Source of the DNA: an uncultured Candidatus Binatia bacterium
GTDB lineage: Bacteria > Desulfobacterota > Binatia > UBA9968 > JAJDTQ01
NCBI GenBank assembly: GCA_958295985.1
Contig: OY282432.1
Span: forward strand, 2,513,001 to 2,577,000
Direction: 5' to 3'
DNA length: 64,000 bases
The position numbers were made by a program, and so were the translations under genes. Shown here one piece after another: positions 39,908-49,374 of this stretch (the stretch's first letter is position 1; the number at the start of each line of letters is the position of its first letter). Under the pieces are notes generated by a model. It did not search any database, was not told the origin of the DNA, and was given only the letters and a program-made list of their open reading frames with translations.

Positions 39908-42397
39908 TTACCGGTACAGGCGCGCGTCGTCCACGGACGTTTTCGGCTTGCGGATCTGGGGCGTGAGGGACGGCAGGCCCGGGCGAGCGCGTAGCATGAA
40001 GTCCACCGGGATGAAGTCCTTGAGTAACGGTATCGGCAGCCGCACGCCGGCATAGGGGCTGACGGAGTCGTTGCCGACCGTCAGCTCGTCGGCCAGGAAT
40101 GATTTCGGCGCGTCCGCGCGCATGCTGACCCCTGAAGCGGTGACGCTGCCCCGGACCGTGGGCAGGCCAAGGGCTCGCTGGGGATCGCTTTCCTTCTCAC
40201 TCAGCAGTCGGTGGTCGAGTATGGGCGAGCGCGGATCGGCGGCACGGCCGGTGCGGCGGACGAACTGCAGGTCCGCGTCGTCGGGGCGGCGCTCCGCCGT
40301 CCCGACCTGCATCAGTCGTGCCGGAAAGTCCTTGAGCCCGCCGGCGCCGTTGCCGTCCCTTTCATCGACCCCCTCCACCGCGAGCTCGTAGTGCTTCTCG
40401 CGCAGCAGGCTCTCCAGGCCCTCGATCCGCCGCTCCGACACCGAATAGGTGCGGGTCCGAACGCCCCAAGGGGTGTCGTAGTGCAGCATGATCGTGTTGC
40501 GGCCGAGGATGTTGAGGCCGTTCCCGGCCAGCTCCATGTTGTTGACTCGGCCGTCGAACAGGGCGGTCTTGAGGCCGAGCCCTTGAGGTCCGTAGAGCTG
40601 CGGGTTCTCGGTGAGGAACTGCTTGCTGAGCCTCAGGCCCCGGCTCTTCACGGAGACCAGCCGCGCCAGCAGGCCCTTGGCTTTCTCTCCGGCCGGTGTG
40701 TCCGGGTAATGCTGGAGGATCGCCGCATACAGGGTCCGTTGCCGCGCTTCGGATGCATTCTCTTCGGCCGCCTTCAGCAGCGTGCGTCCGGCCTTCTCTT
40801 CCAGTTCCCGGATTTGTTCCGCCGACAGCTTTCCGGACAGCCTGTGGTAGTACAGCGCCTTGTGGAGGTGCCCCTTGCTCTCGTAGGCTTTCCCCAACAC
40901 CTCGTAGACGTCGCCGGATTCCTTCGAGTCCGTGCGGAAACGCACATAGCGCGCGGCGGCGTCCATAACCGCCTGATCCGACACCGGATTGCCGCTGAGC
41001 ATCTCTAGGAGGTTACTGCTGACGATCAGGATATTGGCGGTGCCCAGAGTGGCGGCTCCGGCCACGCCGTGGGTGATCACCGGCGCCGCCCCGATCAGGA
41101 CGTTCTTCTCGAGGAAGTTCCGGCCCAGCAGCACGAAGCGCACCTGCTCCAGGCGGTACCGTGTACGGGCGCGGTCGAGGACGTCCAGAAGATTGTACTC
41201 CGGGCTGTCCAGCAGGATCCGGGCACGCTCTTTGTGGCGAGCGGAGGATGAGCTGCGGGCGATTTCCTCGAGGGTCCGCTTGGCCTCCTCGTGCCGGCCG
41301 TTCAACTCCTGGGCCACGGCCCGGGCGTCCTTGGCCCATGCCGCCAAGGGCTCGCCGGCGTATCGCCGCTCCAGGTCGCGCGCGCGCTCCATGGCCGACG
41401 CGGCGTCCCCCTTGGCCAAGGCGTAGAGCAGCGACCGGACATCCTTCGATTGTGCGGGACCGGCGTCGGAAAGGGTGTCGGTTTCGGCGACGGAGAGCTG
41501 CCGGCGCCGGCTCTCCTCGCGCGTCGCCCTGGCTTCGTCGATCTCCCGGAATCGCTCCTCGACGTCATCCGCCTCGGGATCGACCACGGCCGCCAGTTCC
41601 GCGTGAAACTCCGCGTCCTCGATCCGGCCCTCATCCAGCGCCTCGCGGGCGCGGGTCAGGTGCTTGTGAATCCAGAGGCCTCTTCGGTCGGCTTCGAGCG
41701 CCGTGACCTTCTCCGCCAACTCGGTGTTCCTGGGGTCATCCGGAAAACGGTCGAGGAAGCGTTTGTAGAGGGCCAGGGCCCTGCGCTCGGCTTCCGGCAT
41801 GCGCGGCGCCCGTGTGCGCTGCATCTCGACGAACGCGGTCTCCACCGCGGCGGTAACATACGACCCCGACGCCAGCGTTATCAGATCCACGGAGGCAAGC
41901 AGCCGGTTCAAGAGCGCGTTCCAGCGCCCGATGCGGTGCTCGGCGACCAGCGACTCGGCGCGTTCCAGCTCGTCCCGGCCCAGTCGGGCGCGGATCATCC
42001 GCTGCGGCGCACCGGGCGGCGCCACCGCCAGGGCCTCCTGTTGCGCGTCGCGATACGTTTCACGGTCGGAGAGGTTGCCGTGGTGGAGTTCCCGCACGTG
42101 GTGGGTCAGTCCGCTCACGTTGCCGCCGCGGGCGAGCCGTTCCTTGTCGTTGTCTTCGAAGTAGCGGACGTGTCCGCGGAGCCTCTCCGTCCGGTGGGTC
42201 AGGGCGTCCATGATGGCCACGCGCGTGCGTTGCTCCAGTTCGTCGGGAAAGTATCGCTCGGGGGTTACCGGCGCCTTGAAGGGATCGAAATCACGCAAGG
42301 GGTCCAGGACCCGTTGGGACGCAACGCCGGCCGACTGCGCCGCCGCGGAAACCGGCAACACCAGTAACAGGCAGAACAGCAACGCGCCGGTCTTCAT
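39908..42397 (-). CDS. Large exported hypothetical protein with helical repeats
   Basis: 829 residues with a signal peptide (GALLFCLLLVLPVSAAAQS). The body is charged and helical with TPR-like stretches (for example 'YEVLGKAYESKGHLHKALYY' and 'LYAAILQHYPDTPAGEKAKG'). One more hydrophobic segment (about residues 410-450, 'GVAGAATLGTANILIVSSNL') may be a membrane helix or amphipathic region. The last 100 residues are basic and contain beta-type sequence. The family is not recognised. ATG 42397 overlaps the stop of the lipoprotein gene (ATGA), so both probably act together in the cell envelope. Confidence 0.7.
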   Translation of the reverse strand: MKTGALLFCLLLVLPVSAAAQSAGVASQRVLDPLRDFDPFKAPVTPERYFPDELEQRTRVAIMDALTHRTERLRGHVRYFEDNDKERLARGGNVSGLTHHVRELHHGNLSDRETYRDAQQEALAVAPPGAPQRMIRARLGRDELERAESLVAEHRIGRWNALLNRLLASVDLITLASGSYVTAAVETAFVEMQRTRAPRMPEAERRALALYKRFLDRFPDDPRNTELAEKVTALEADRRGLWIHKHLTRAREALDEGRIEDAEFHAELAAVVDPEADDVEERFREIDEARATREESRRRQLSVAETDTLSDAGPAQSKDVRSLLYALAKGDAASAMERARDLERRYAGEPLAAWAKDARAVAQELNGRHEEAKRTLEEIARSSSSARHKERARILLDSPEYNLLDVLDRARTRYRLEQVRFVLLGRNFLEKNVLIGAAPVITHGVAGAATLGTANILIVSSNLLEMLSGNPVSDQAVMDAAARYVRFRTDSKESGDVYEVLGKAYESKGHLHKALYYHRLSGKLSAEQIRELEEKAGRTLLKAAEENASEARQRTLYAAILQHYPDTPAGEKAKGLLARLVSVKSRGLRLSKQFLTENPQLYGPQGLGLKTALFDGRVNNMELAGNGLNILGRNTIMLHYDTPWGVRTRTYSVSERRIEGLESLLREKHYELAVEGVDERDGNGAGGLKDFPARLMQVGTAERRPDDADLQFVRRTGRAADPRSPILDHRLLSEKESDPQRALGLPTVRGSVTASGVSMRADAPKSFLADELTVGNDSVSPYAGVRLPIPLLKDFIPVDFMLRARPGLPSLTPQIRKPKTSVDDARLYR

Positions 42398-43317
42398 CGG
42401 TTCAACCTCCTCGTTTGCTCCATGAGACCCTTCAATGCTTCGAGCTTGCCGTTGGCCTCGAGCTTCTCGATCACGCCGTCCTGCTGGGCCACTTCCGCAT
42501 AGAGCTTCATGGCGGACCGGGCGAATCCTTCGAAGGTCTCGACCTCGAAGTCGAGGCCCTCGGGATCGTTCCGAATGGCATACTCCCTGGCCAACCTCAC
42601 GTAGTAGTCTCCGAAGTCCAGCAGGTGGCGGTGGTAGTTCTTGCTCCGCACGTGCCGGGAGAGGAGTTGGCTGTAGCCCAGGACCACCAACTCGTTGCCC
42701 TGATTCAGCCGATGGCGGTTGAGCTCCACGAATGCCACCTTGGCCCTGTCGATGCGTTCCGCCTCGACCCGAGCCAGATACTCCAACGGAGTACCGTCGT
42801 GTTCCCGGATCAATGCGTTCCAGGCCAGGACCACGTCGTCCAGACCCTTGATGTACTCGAACGGGTCCTTTTTGGGAAGCGCGGTGCGGGCGATCCGTTG
42901 AAACGTTTCCAGGGCTTCGAGCCGGTGCGTGGCCGGTTCCGCCAGTTCGCCGCCTCCCCGCACCACGGTCCGGTAGTGGCGGATGGCGCGTGGGTAGTCC
43001 CGGAGACGCTCGTAGGCGGTGCCCCGGGTGAACTCCACGATGTCGCTGTACCCGTTCCCGTGCTTGCGCTGGTAATCGTCCAGGCGCAGCAGGGTCGCCT
43101 TCAGGATATTGGTTCCGGTCACGTCCTTGGGGATGGCGAACCGGTAGACATCCTCCCGCGAGAGCCGCTGGAACTCGTTGACGATCTCCAGCAGGTTCGC
43201 CGGCTGCACATACCGTGGGTCCGGGGCTTCGGTGGGCGTGCACCCGGCCGCGCCGAGCAGCACCAGGGTCCACAGCGAGGCCGCGGCTACCGTTGGGTGG
43301 TGATGAGCGAATAGCAC
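42394..43317 (-). CDS. Predicted lipoprotein with helical repeats
   Basis: About 307 residues. The N-terminus has a hydrophobic stretch ending in the lipobox LGAAGC, so the mature protein should be lipid-anchored at that Cys. The remainder is helical with TPR-like pattern ('GTAYERLRDYPRAIRHYRTV'). The start is GTG 43317, which overlaps the end of the cupin gene by 31 bases. Its own stop overlaps the next gene. It is probably a partner of the 829-residue exported protein. The family is not recognised. Confidence 0.7.
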   Translation of the reverse strand: MLFAHHHPTVAAASLWTLVLLGAAGCTPTEAPDPRYVQPANLLEIVNEFQRLSREDVYRFAIPKDVTGTNILKATLLRLDDYQRKHGNGYSDIVEFTRGTAYERLRDYPRAIRHYRTVVRGGGELAEPATHRLEALETFQRIARTALPKKDPFEYIKGLDDVVLAWNALIREHDGTPLEYLARVEAERIDRAKVAFVELNRHRLNQGNELVVLGYSQLLSRHVRSKNYHRHLLDFGDYYVRLAREYAIRNDPEGLDFEVETFEGFARSAMKLYAEVAQQDGVIEKLEANGKLEALKGLMEQTRRLNR

Positions 43318-43643
43318 AGGACCAGTTCGTCCCCTTCAGCCGCGAAGTCGTGGGGCACGCCCCTGGGAATGTGGCAGAGCATGCCGGGCCGGAGCCGGGT
43401 AACTTCCCCGGACGCGCGCAGCCGGCCACCGCCCCGGAGCACGTGGCACACCACGTCCTTGTCGTCATGGACGATCTGTTTGGGGTCCGTTGTGGTGGTG
43501 GGGCTGAAGGAAACCAGGCCGACGTTGAAGCCGTCGCCCTCGATGCAGCCCTTGTGGCGGATTTCCGAGTTGATCTCGGCAAGCTCGGCAAGGGCCTCGT
43601 CGACGTTGACTATCTTCGGCCTGTCGGGCGCAGCGTTGGACAC
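43287..43643 (-). CDS. Small single-domain cupin protein
   Basis: 118 residues forming one cupin barrel: 'DKDVVCHVLRGGGRLRASG' as motif 1 and 'PGMLCHIPRGVPHDFAA' as motif 2. Motif 1 retains one His only, so metal binding, if any, may be incomplete. Its 3' end overlaps the lipoprotein gene, placing it first in a three-gene run. Function unknown. Confidence 0.75.
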   Translation of the reverse strand: MSNAAPDRPKIVNVDEALAELAEINSEIRHKGCIEGDGFNVGLVSFSPTTTTDPKQIVHDDKDVVCHVLRGGGRLRASGEVTRLRPGMLCHIPRGVPHDFAAEGDELVLCYSLITTQR

Positions 43644-43655
43644 GGAAACCCCTGC

Positions 43656-44597
43656 TTACCCCGCCGGTTCCGAAATGCGGCGCAGGATCTCTTCGATGGC
43701 CCGTCCCGCTTCATCATCCGGTACCCGGCACGATCCCACCACCCGGTGGCCGCCGCCGCCGTAGTGGCTGAGCAACTCGCCGACGTTCACGGTAGAGGTG
43801 GTGTTGAAGATGTTATAACCCACCGATATGGCGGTGGTATGAGCCCGCTGCGTATCCCGGGAGATCTTCATGGAGATGTTGCCCTCGGGGAACAGCGTAT
43901 AGAGCAGAAAACGGTTGGCGTCGGTCAGGTCCTCGGTGTCCCGCAGATCGAGAACGATGGCGTTTCCCCGAAGCTCGGCGCGCTCCAGCAGTTGTCGGCG
44001 CAGTCTTTCCTGCAAGCCAAGGATGCGCTCGCAGCGTACCCGGACTTCCGGGTCGTCCAGGATGTCTTCCAGGGGGCGCTCCCGGATCAGGTCGATCAGG
44101 TGGAGCCAGTAGGGCTCTTCAGCGCTCACCTTGCCGTAGATGGTCATGGAGATCAGCACGTAGCCCGCGGGATGGAGCACGTCGTCACGGGTGAGGGTGC
44201 CGCCGTCGATCTTGTCCGTATCCTTCAGCAGCGCGGTCACGCGCTCGGTGTCCATCATGGGCCGCCCGGAACGATAACGCTCCGGCGAAGCGCTGGGCAC
44301 CTGCGAATAATACTCGTAGACCACCCGGGCCGCGCTCGGCGCCAGGCGGAAGGCGCCGCGCCCGGCGACGACGGGCCGGTCGAAGCCCGCCGCGCCGTTG
44401 GTGAAGTGGTGGTCGAACCAGAGGCTGCATGCGGAATGGTAGGGGAGGTTGGCGATGATGTCCCCGGCACGTATGTCGACGGCCCCGTCCTGCATGAACT
44501 TGGGCTCCACGAACAGGTAGGAATCGATGTCCTCGAGGGCGGTGACGAGGGCGCCGCACACGATGCCGTCGAAGTCGGGGCGGGTCACCAGTCTCAT
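43656..44597 (-). CDS. DHH/DHHA1-family phosphoesterase
   Basis: 313 residues with the DHH-family metal motifs 'RPDFDGIVCGAL' and 'LWFDHHFTN', and the DHHA1 Gly-rich motif 'HYGGGGHRVVGSCR' near the C-terminus. Relatives are nanoRNases, cyclic-dinucleotide phosphodiesterases and exopolyphosphatase-like enzymes. The substrate cannot be assigned. ATG 44597 overlaps the stop of the alanine dehydrogenase gene by four bases, so translation is coupled. Confidence 0.82.
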   Translation of the reverse strand: MRLVTRPDFDGIVCGALVTALEDIDSYLFVEPKFMQDGAVDIRAGDIIANLPYHSACSLWFDHHFTNGAAGFDRPVVAGRGAFRLAPSAARVVYEYYSQVPSASPERYRSGRPMMDTERVTALLKDTDKIDGGTLTRDDVLHPAGYVLISMTIYGKVSAEEPYWLHLIDLIRERPLEDILDDPEVRVRCERILGLQERLRRQLLERAELRGNAIVLDLRDTEDLTDANRFLLYTLFPEGNISMKISRDTQRAHTTAISVGYNIFNTTSTVNVGELLSHYGGGGHRVVGSCRVPDDEAGRAIEEILRRISEPAG

Positions 44598-45712
44598 GTG
44601 TAAAGCACCTCGTCCGCCGAAGCCAGGGGCATTTTCAGGGCGCTGGCGACGCCGGCATGGGCCACCTTGCCGGCGTGCACGTTGACGCCCCGGGCCAGCG
44701 GCCGGTTCTCCTGCATCGCCTGTCGAAGGCCCTTGTCGGCCAGGGTCAGGCCGTAGGACAGCGTGGCATTGGTCAGGGCGTAGGTGGAGGTATGCGGCAC
44801 CAGCGCCGGCATGTTGGTCACGCAATAGTGCACCACCCGCTCCTCGACGTAGACGGGGTCGCGGTGCGTGGTGGGCCGGGAGGTCTCGGCGAACCCCCCC
44901 TGGTCGATGGACACGTCGACGATGGCAGCGCCCCGCTTCATCTGCCTGATCCGGTCCCTCGGGAGAAGCATCGGAGTCCGGTCTCCGGTAATCAGCACCG
45001 ACCCGATCAGCAGGTCGGCGTCGACGATCTCTTCTTCCAGGTTGGCCCGATTGGACATGAGGGTGGTGAGCCGGCCGCCGAGGATGTCATGGATGTAGCG
45101 CAGCCGGGCAGGGTTGACGTCCAGCACGCTGACGTAGGCGCCCATGCCGGCCGCCACTTGGCACGCGGAAGCGCCCACCGTGCCGGCGCCGAGCACCACC
45201 ACCTTGCCCGGACGGACCCCGGAGGCGCCCCCCAGGAGCATGCCCCTGCCGCCGTTCTCCGCCTGCAGGCACCATGCGCCCACCTGCAGCGACAGCCGGC
45301 CGGCGATCTCGCTCATGGGGGTCAGCAGGGGCAGGGAGCCGTCGTCCAGCTCGATGGTCTCGTAGCCGATGGCGGTCACGCCCCGCTCGCACAGGGTCCC
45401 GGCCAGTTCGGGCTGTGCGGCCAGATGGAGATAGGTGAAGACCGTCAGGTCCGGCCTCAGGTGGGTGAATTCCTCGGCAAGGGGTTCCTTGACCTTCATG
45501 ACGAGATCGGCTTGGCCCCACACGTCCCGCGCCCGGTCCAGGACGGTTGCGCCCGTGGCCGTGTAGGCGCGGTTGGTGATGTGGCTGCCCCGGCCGGCGT
45601 TGCGTTCCACCAGCACCCGGTGACCGTGGGCGATGAAGGCCGCCGCCCCCGCGGGCGTCAGCGCGACCCGGTTCTCCTCGGTTTTCAACTCCTTCGGTAC
45701 GCCTACGACCAT
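44594..45712 (-). CDS. ald: Alanine dehydrogenase
   Basis: 372 residues, the usual length for the family. The N-terminal signature 'VGVPKELKTEENRVALTPAG' includes the substrate Arg, 'MKVKEPLAEEF' the catalytic Lys region, and 'KVVVLGAGTVGASACQVAAG' with 'LDVNPARL' the NAD site. It interconverts L-alanine with pyruvate and ammonium. ATG 45712 starts it, with no clear upstream ribosome site. It marks the left edge of the decayed/defence region. Confidence 0.92.
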   Translation of the reverse strand: MVVGVPKELKTEENRVALTPAGAAAFIAHGHRVLVERNAGRGSHITNRAYTATGATVLDRARDVWGQADLVMKVKEPLAEEFTHLRPDLTVFTYLHLAAQPELAGTLCERGVTAIGYETIELDDGSLPLLTPMSEIAGRLSLQVGAWCLQAENGGRGMLLGGASGVRPGKVVVLGAGTVGASACQVAAGMGAYVSVLDVNPARLRYIHDILGGRLTTLMSNRANLEEEIVDADLLIGSVLITGDRTPMLLPRDRIRQMKRGAAIVDVSIDQGGFAETSRPTTHRDPVYVEERVVHYCVTNMPALVPHTSTYALTNATLSYGLTLADKGLRQAMQENRPLARGVNVHAGKVAHAGVASALKMPLASADEVLYT

Positions 45713-45797
45713 TGATCAATTGGTACGTGAGCACCCAAGGGGTGTCAAGACGGCGCTGGGCGCGGGTGGCGTTCGAGGACGGCTTTTGGGATTATTC

Positions 45798-46040
45798 CTT
45801 TTAGAAGCCCTGGCTGGTGAACTTCAACGTGAGGCTGTTCTCTGTGACCGTGCGGACCACTTGATCCGGAGCGCTGTCAGGGATCTCGGCTTCGACCTCC
45901 AGCGTCACCGTGACCTTCGCGCCGAGCAGAGCGGTAAGATGGGCAATCACCTCGTCTGCGACCAAGCTGGCGTCGAGCCCGACCCGCATGGCGTCAAGCG
46001 ACACCGTGCCGTGGAAGCGCCTTGGTCGAGTTGCCGCCGG
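45798..46040 (-). pseudogene. C-terminal remnant of a DUF499-type ATPase gene
   Basis: On the minus strand the frame reads 'RFHGTVSLDAMRVGLDASLV', then 'EVIAHLTALLGAKVTVTLE', then 'VVRTVTENSLTLKFTSQGF' before the stop. This is the typical C-terminus of large DUF499-domain ATPases found in defence islands. Only the last 75 or so codons remain, and no start or upstream domain exists. Identification rests on remembered family pattern. Confidence 0.6.
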
Positions 46041-46076
46041 GGCGCCAGACTGGGTGTCGCCAAATCCCGGACCATC

Positions 46077-46461
46077 TCAGTCGCCGAACAACTCGTACTC
46101 GCGTTGCATCACCTTGCGGGTCGCTGGCCCGGCTAACTGGCCCAACTCCGCATCCACGTCCGCGAGCAGCCGAATGTCGTCCATGGCGTAGCGGTGCTGG
46201 AACGACCGCCGGGGAGTTCCGCCGCGACCGTCCACCACCCTGTCGCTGTCCCGGTATTGCTGCACCAAGCGTGTCAGTTGCGCCCGAGACAGTCCCGTCA
46301 CCTTGCCCAATGAAGGTCGCGCAGCCGTACCAACGTACGCTCAACGAACTCGTAAGCCTCCTTGCGGCTGCTCGGCTTGAACTCCACCGCCTCGCTGCCG
46401 TCCAGAAACCTGCGCACTGTTCCACTGTCTGAAGCCCGTCCGTCTGTAGGCTCAAGATCAT
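46077..46461 (-). pseudogene. Fragmented transposase/integrase N-terminus
   Basis: Two frames together give 'SLQTDGLQTVEQ' near 46440 and 'GLSRAQLTRLVQQYRDSDRV', then 'GPATRKVMQREYELFGD' ending at 46077. The first part of a common IS-type transposase reads this way, but here it is broken by at least one frameshift and stops before any DDE catalytic region. It is a relic of a mobile element. Confidence 0.6.
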
Positions 46462-46557
46462 CCTCCTATCATCACAGACTTCTCGGCTTCAGGCTCACTT
46501 CTCATTGGACAACGCTCGTCCTTGCCGTACCGAACCATCTGGGTATAATATGGGCGC

Positions 46558-46757
46558 ATGAAGACGACGCTCGACATCCAGGACGAGTTGCCGGCAAGAA
46601 CGAAGCGTTGCGCGAAGAAAACCGCAGGGAATCACGCATGCGCGTGTCAGCTCATGCGTTCGTCCGTGCGCTCGCCGAGGGAGAGCCGGCGTGGGTGATT
46701 CCCTGGCCGTGCCGCGACGAGTTCCTCGGCAGTCGTGACGAACCACCGGTTCAGTGA
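46558..46757 (+). pseudogene. Remnant of a VapB/VapC-like toxin-antitoxin pair
   Basis: ATG 46558 opens 'MKTTLDIQDELPARTKRCAK', an N-terminus typical of VapB-type antitoxins. Shortly after, in another frame, comes 'HAFVRALAEGEPAWVIPWPC', then 'DEFLGSRD', which matches the middle of PIN-domain VapC toxins. Neither product is complete, so the pair has been collapsed by deletion. Confidence 0.6.
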
Positions 46758-46786
46758 TCGTTGATTCAGCCCACGGGAGACGCGCC

Positions 46787-47035
46787 ATGAACGCCGGCGC
46801 CTTCGACACCCTCACCGCCGCGCGCGACCTCGAAGCCGCCGGCATGGAGCGCCAGCAAGCCGAAGCCATCGCGAAGGTCGTCAGCCACGGCGATGAACGC
46901 GCCGCCACGAAGTCGGACCTCGACACCGTGCTCGCTGCCGTGCGTTCGGAGCTCGGGACCATCCGATGGGTTGTTGGCATCCAGGGCGCGATCAGCCTCG
47001 CAACCTTCGCCATTGTCGCTGCCAAGTTGCTTTGA
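46787..47035 (+). CDS. Small DUF1640/coiled-coil-type membrane protein
   Basis: 82 residues: 'FDTLTAARDLEAAGMERQQA' followed by a short coiled-coil ('ATKSDLDTVLAAVRSELGTI') and a C-terminal hydrophobic helix ('GIQGAISLATFAIVAAKLL'). This layout is common in small DUF1640/CCDC90-like proteins often found near mobile or defence genes. ATG 46787 follows GGGAGA. Function unknown. Confidence 0.65.
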   Translation: MNAGAFDTLTAARDLEAAGMERQQAEAIAKVVSHGDERAATKSDLDTVLAAVRSELGTIRWVVGIQGAISLATFAIVAAKLL

Positions 47036-47235
47036 GCCTCACCCGGTCGGGCCTTGCCTCGGTCGCTTGAGCGCGTAGCACACCGCCGCCTGCGTCGCGT
47101 GCATGGCGACGTTCACGGAGACGCACTTGTGGTGGTTGGTGCTGCGGCTGGCGCTGGAGAGGGGAGCAAAGGGACGGCAGGGGCAGCGTGTGGTTCACTC
47201 ACCGTCCCCGTCAGCGGCACACGGAGGGCAGACCC

Positions 47236-49374
47236 TTGGGCAACGGCATCCTGAGTGAAACGAGCCAGCCCTTCCGGCCGAGGGCCAGGGTGCTGCAACT
47301 GCTCGGCGACGAGTTGATCGGCAGCGCCCGGCTGGCAGTCTTCGAGTTGGTCAAGAATGCCTATGATGCAGACGCGAACGAAGTCGTCGTTCGCCTTGAC
47401 TTCGGCTCGGACCCGGGACCTGTCATCACCGTGACCGACGACGGTGAGGGCATGACGCTCGATGTGCTCCGGTCGGTCTGGCTGGTGCCGGGACACGATC
47501 ATCGCCGGAAGCAGCGACTGGCGGATCGAAGGACATCCCGGCATCGGCGTCTTCCTCTCGGCGAAAAGGGACTTGGCCGGTTTGCCGTTCACAAGCTCGG
47601 GAACCTGATCACACTCGTGACGCGCGCCCGGGACTCGGACGAATGCGTCGTCGAAATCGACTGGAACGAACTGATCGCCAAACCATTTCTTGATGAAGCA
47701 CCGGTCACGATCAAGATGCGCCGTCCCCGGGTGTTCACTGGGGAAAAGACCGGAACCCGGATCAAGGTTCGCCAGTTGCGTACGACCGACTGGTCACGCG
47801 GTGAAGTTCGGCGGCTGCACAACCAGATCACGTCCATCTGCTCACCGTTCGAAGAGCCGAGCGGATTCCAGGCCACACTGCGCGTCCCCGGCCGCGAACA
47901 CTGGATCGAAGACCTTCCGGACGTGTCCAAGATCCTTGATCACGCCATTTGGAAGTTCTCATTCCGTATCGACAACGGGAGTTTTGACTGGATATACGAA
48001 TTCCGACAGGTTCCAGGGTTCAAACTCGGCGGCAGAACCGTTGAAAAATCCGCTGATCGATTGAAGCTTCCATCCCGTTCGGGCGATGATCGGATGGAAA
48101 AGAAAGTCGTGGCAGACGACAGCGATTTCGACGGCATCGGTCCCGTTACCGGGGAGTTCCATGTGTACGACCGGGACCGGGAGGTCCGTCAGCGGATGCC
48201 GAACATCCGGCTGCTGGAGAACTACCTCGACGAGACGGGAGGCGTGCGAGTCTATCGGGACGGCATCCGGGTGTACAACTACGGCGAACTCGGTGACGAC
48301 TGGCTCGGCCTCGATCTTCGCCGCGTGAACGTGCCGACACGCCGGATCAGCCGCAACATCATTCTGGGGGCTATCCACCTCTCCCTGAAAGAATCGACCG
48401 GTCTTGTCGAGAAGACCAACCGGGAAGGATTCGTGGAAAACGAGTCCTGCCTTCAACTGCGCCGTATCGTTCTCGGTGCTCTGGGCGCCCTTGAGGCAGA
48501 ACGTCAACTCGACAAGGAACGCATCAGACGGCTCACCGAGAAACGCGACGACCCCACGGCCACGAGGATCGAGAAACCGATACAGGAATTGAGGCGCGAG
48601 CTCGAACGACAGGGAATGCGGGACAAACTCGAGGGTTACGTAGCCAGAATAGAGAACCAATACCGGAACATGCAGGAAACGCTGCTTGCCGCAGGCATGT
48701 CCGGTCTGAATCTGGCTGTCGTGTTTCATGAAGTGGAACGCGGAGTACGGGCGCTTCACCAAGCTATCTCCGAGGGCGCCGACATGAAGAGCGCAGCCCG
48801 GCAAACGCGAGATCTCATGCGCCTTCTGGACGGCTTCGCGACATTGCTCAGGCGGGACAGCAAGCAGGAGCATAGCGGACGGAAGCTCGTCAAGGCTGCA
48901 CGTCGAAACAACCTCCTCCGGCTCCGGCATCACCACGTCAGGCTCGTCTGTCCGTTGCTTGAGGAGGACGAACCCGGCTTTCACTCCCGGTTTGCATTCG
49001 GTCTCGTTCTGGGAGCGTTGACCAATCTCGTAGACAATGCTTTCTACTGGCTCCGGGTCAGGTGGCCGGAGGTTTCCGCGAAGAGCGGCGACCACCAACG
49101 AAAGCTCTATATCGATCTCTCGCGTGATTTCGATGCAGGACCGGCCATCGTGGTTGCGGACAACGGCCCCGGCTTCCAGGGGGACGAACCCGAGAACTTG
49201 GTGAGGCCGTTTTTCACGCGCAAGCCCGATGGAATGGGTCTCGGCCTGTACTATACGAACCTGGCGATGGAGTTGAACGGGGGACAGCTTGCATTCCCGC
49301 AACCCGGAGAGGTCGAGCTTCCCGATGGATTCGACGGTGCGGTCGTCGCCCTGATCTTCAAGGAGTCACGATGA
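47236..49374 (+). CDS. Double-GHKL ATPase: MORC-like N-terminus, histidine-kinase-like C-terminus
   Basis: About 712 residues with two GHKL ATPase domains. The N-terminal one has 'VFELVKNAYDADA' (N box), 'DDGEGM' (G1) and 'GEKGLGRFAVHKLG' (G2), closest to MutL/MORC-like ATPases. The C-terminal one has 'LTNLVDNAFYW', 'VVADNGPGF' and 'GMGLGLYYTNLAME', as in sensor kinases, preceded by a DHp-like helix with a candidate phospho-His ('VVFHEVERGV'). No transmembrane sensor. TTG 47236 is used because GGAGGG lies 7 bases upstream. The longer frame has no ribosome site. The stop overlaps the next gene (ATGA). Related GHKL proteins occur beside DNA methylases in restriction-like islands. Confidence 0.82.
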   Translation: MGNGILSETSQPFRPRARVLQLLGDELIGSARLAVFELVKNAYDADANEVVVRLDFGSDPGPVITVTDDGEGMTLDVLRSVWLVPGHDHRRKQRLADRRTSRHRRLPLGEKGLGRFAVHKLGNLITLVTRARDSDECVVEIDWNELIAKPFLDEAPVTIKMRRPRVFTGEKTGTRIKVRQLRTTDWSRGEVRRLHNQITSICSPFEEPSGFQATLRVPGREHWIEDLPDVSKILDHAIWKFSFRIDNGSFDWIYEFRQVPGFKLGGRTVEKSADRLKLPSRSGDDRMEKKVVADDSDFDGIGPVTGEFHVYDRDREVRQRMPNIRLLENYLDETGGVRVYRDGIRVYNYGELGDDWLGLDLRRVNVPTRRISRNIILGAIHLSLKESTGLVEKTNREGFVENESCLQLRRIVLGALGALEAERQLDKERIRRLTEKRDDPTATRIEKPIQELRRELERQGMRDKLEGYVARIENQYRNMQETLLAAGMSGLNLAVVFHEVERGVRALHQAISEGADMKSAARQTRDLMRLLDGFATLLRRDSKQEHSGRKLVKAARRNNLLRLRHHHVRLVCPLLEEDEPGFHSRFAFGLVLGALTNLVDNAFYWLRVRWPEVSAKSGDHQRKLYIDLSRDFDAGPAIVVADNGPGFQGDEPENLVRPFFTRKPDGMGLGLYYTNLAMELNGGQLAFPQPGEVELPDGFDGAVVALIFKESR

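Noticed and set aside
45994-46461. 155-codon minus-strand frame as an intact gene
   Set aside because: Only its first dozen residues fit a transposase. The rest of that family lies in another frame, so it is part of a broken gene.
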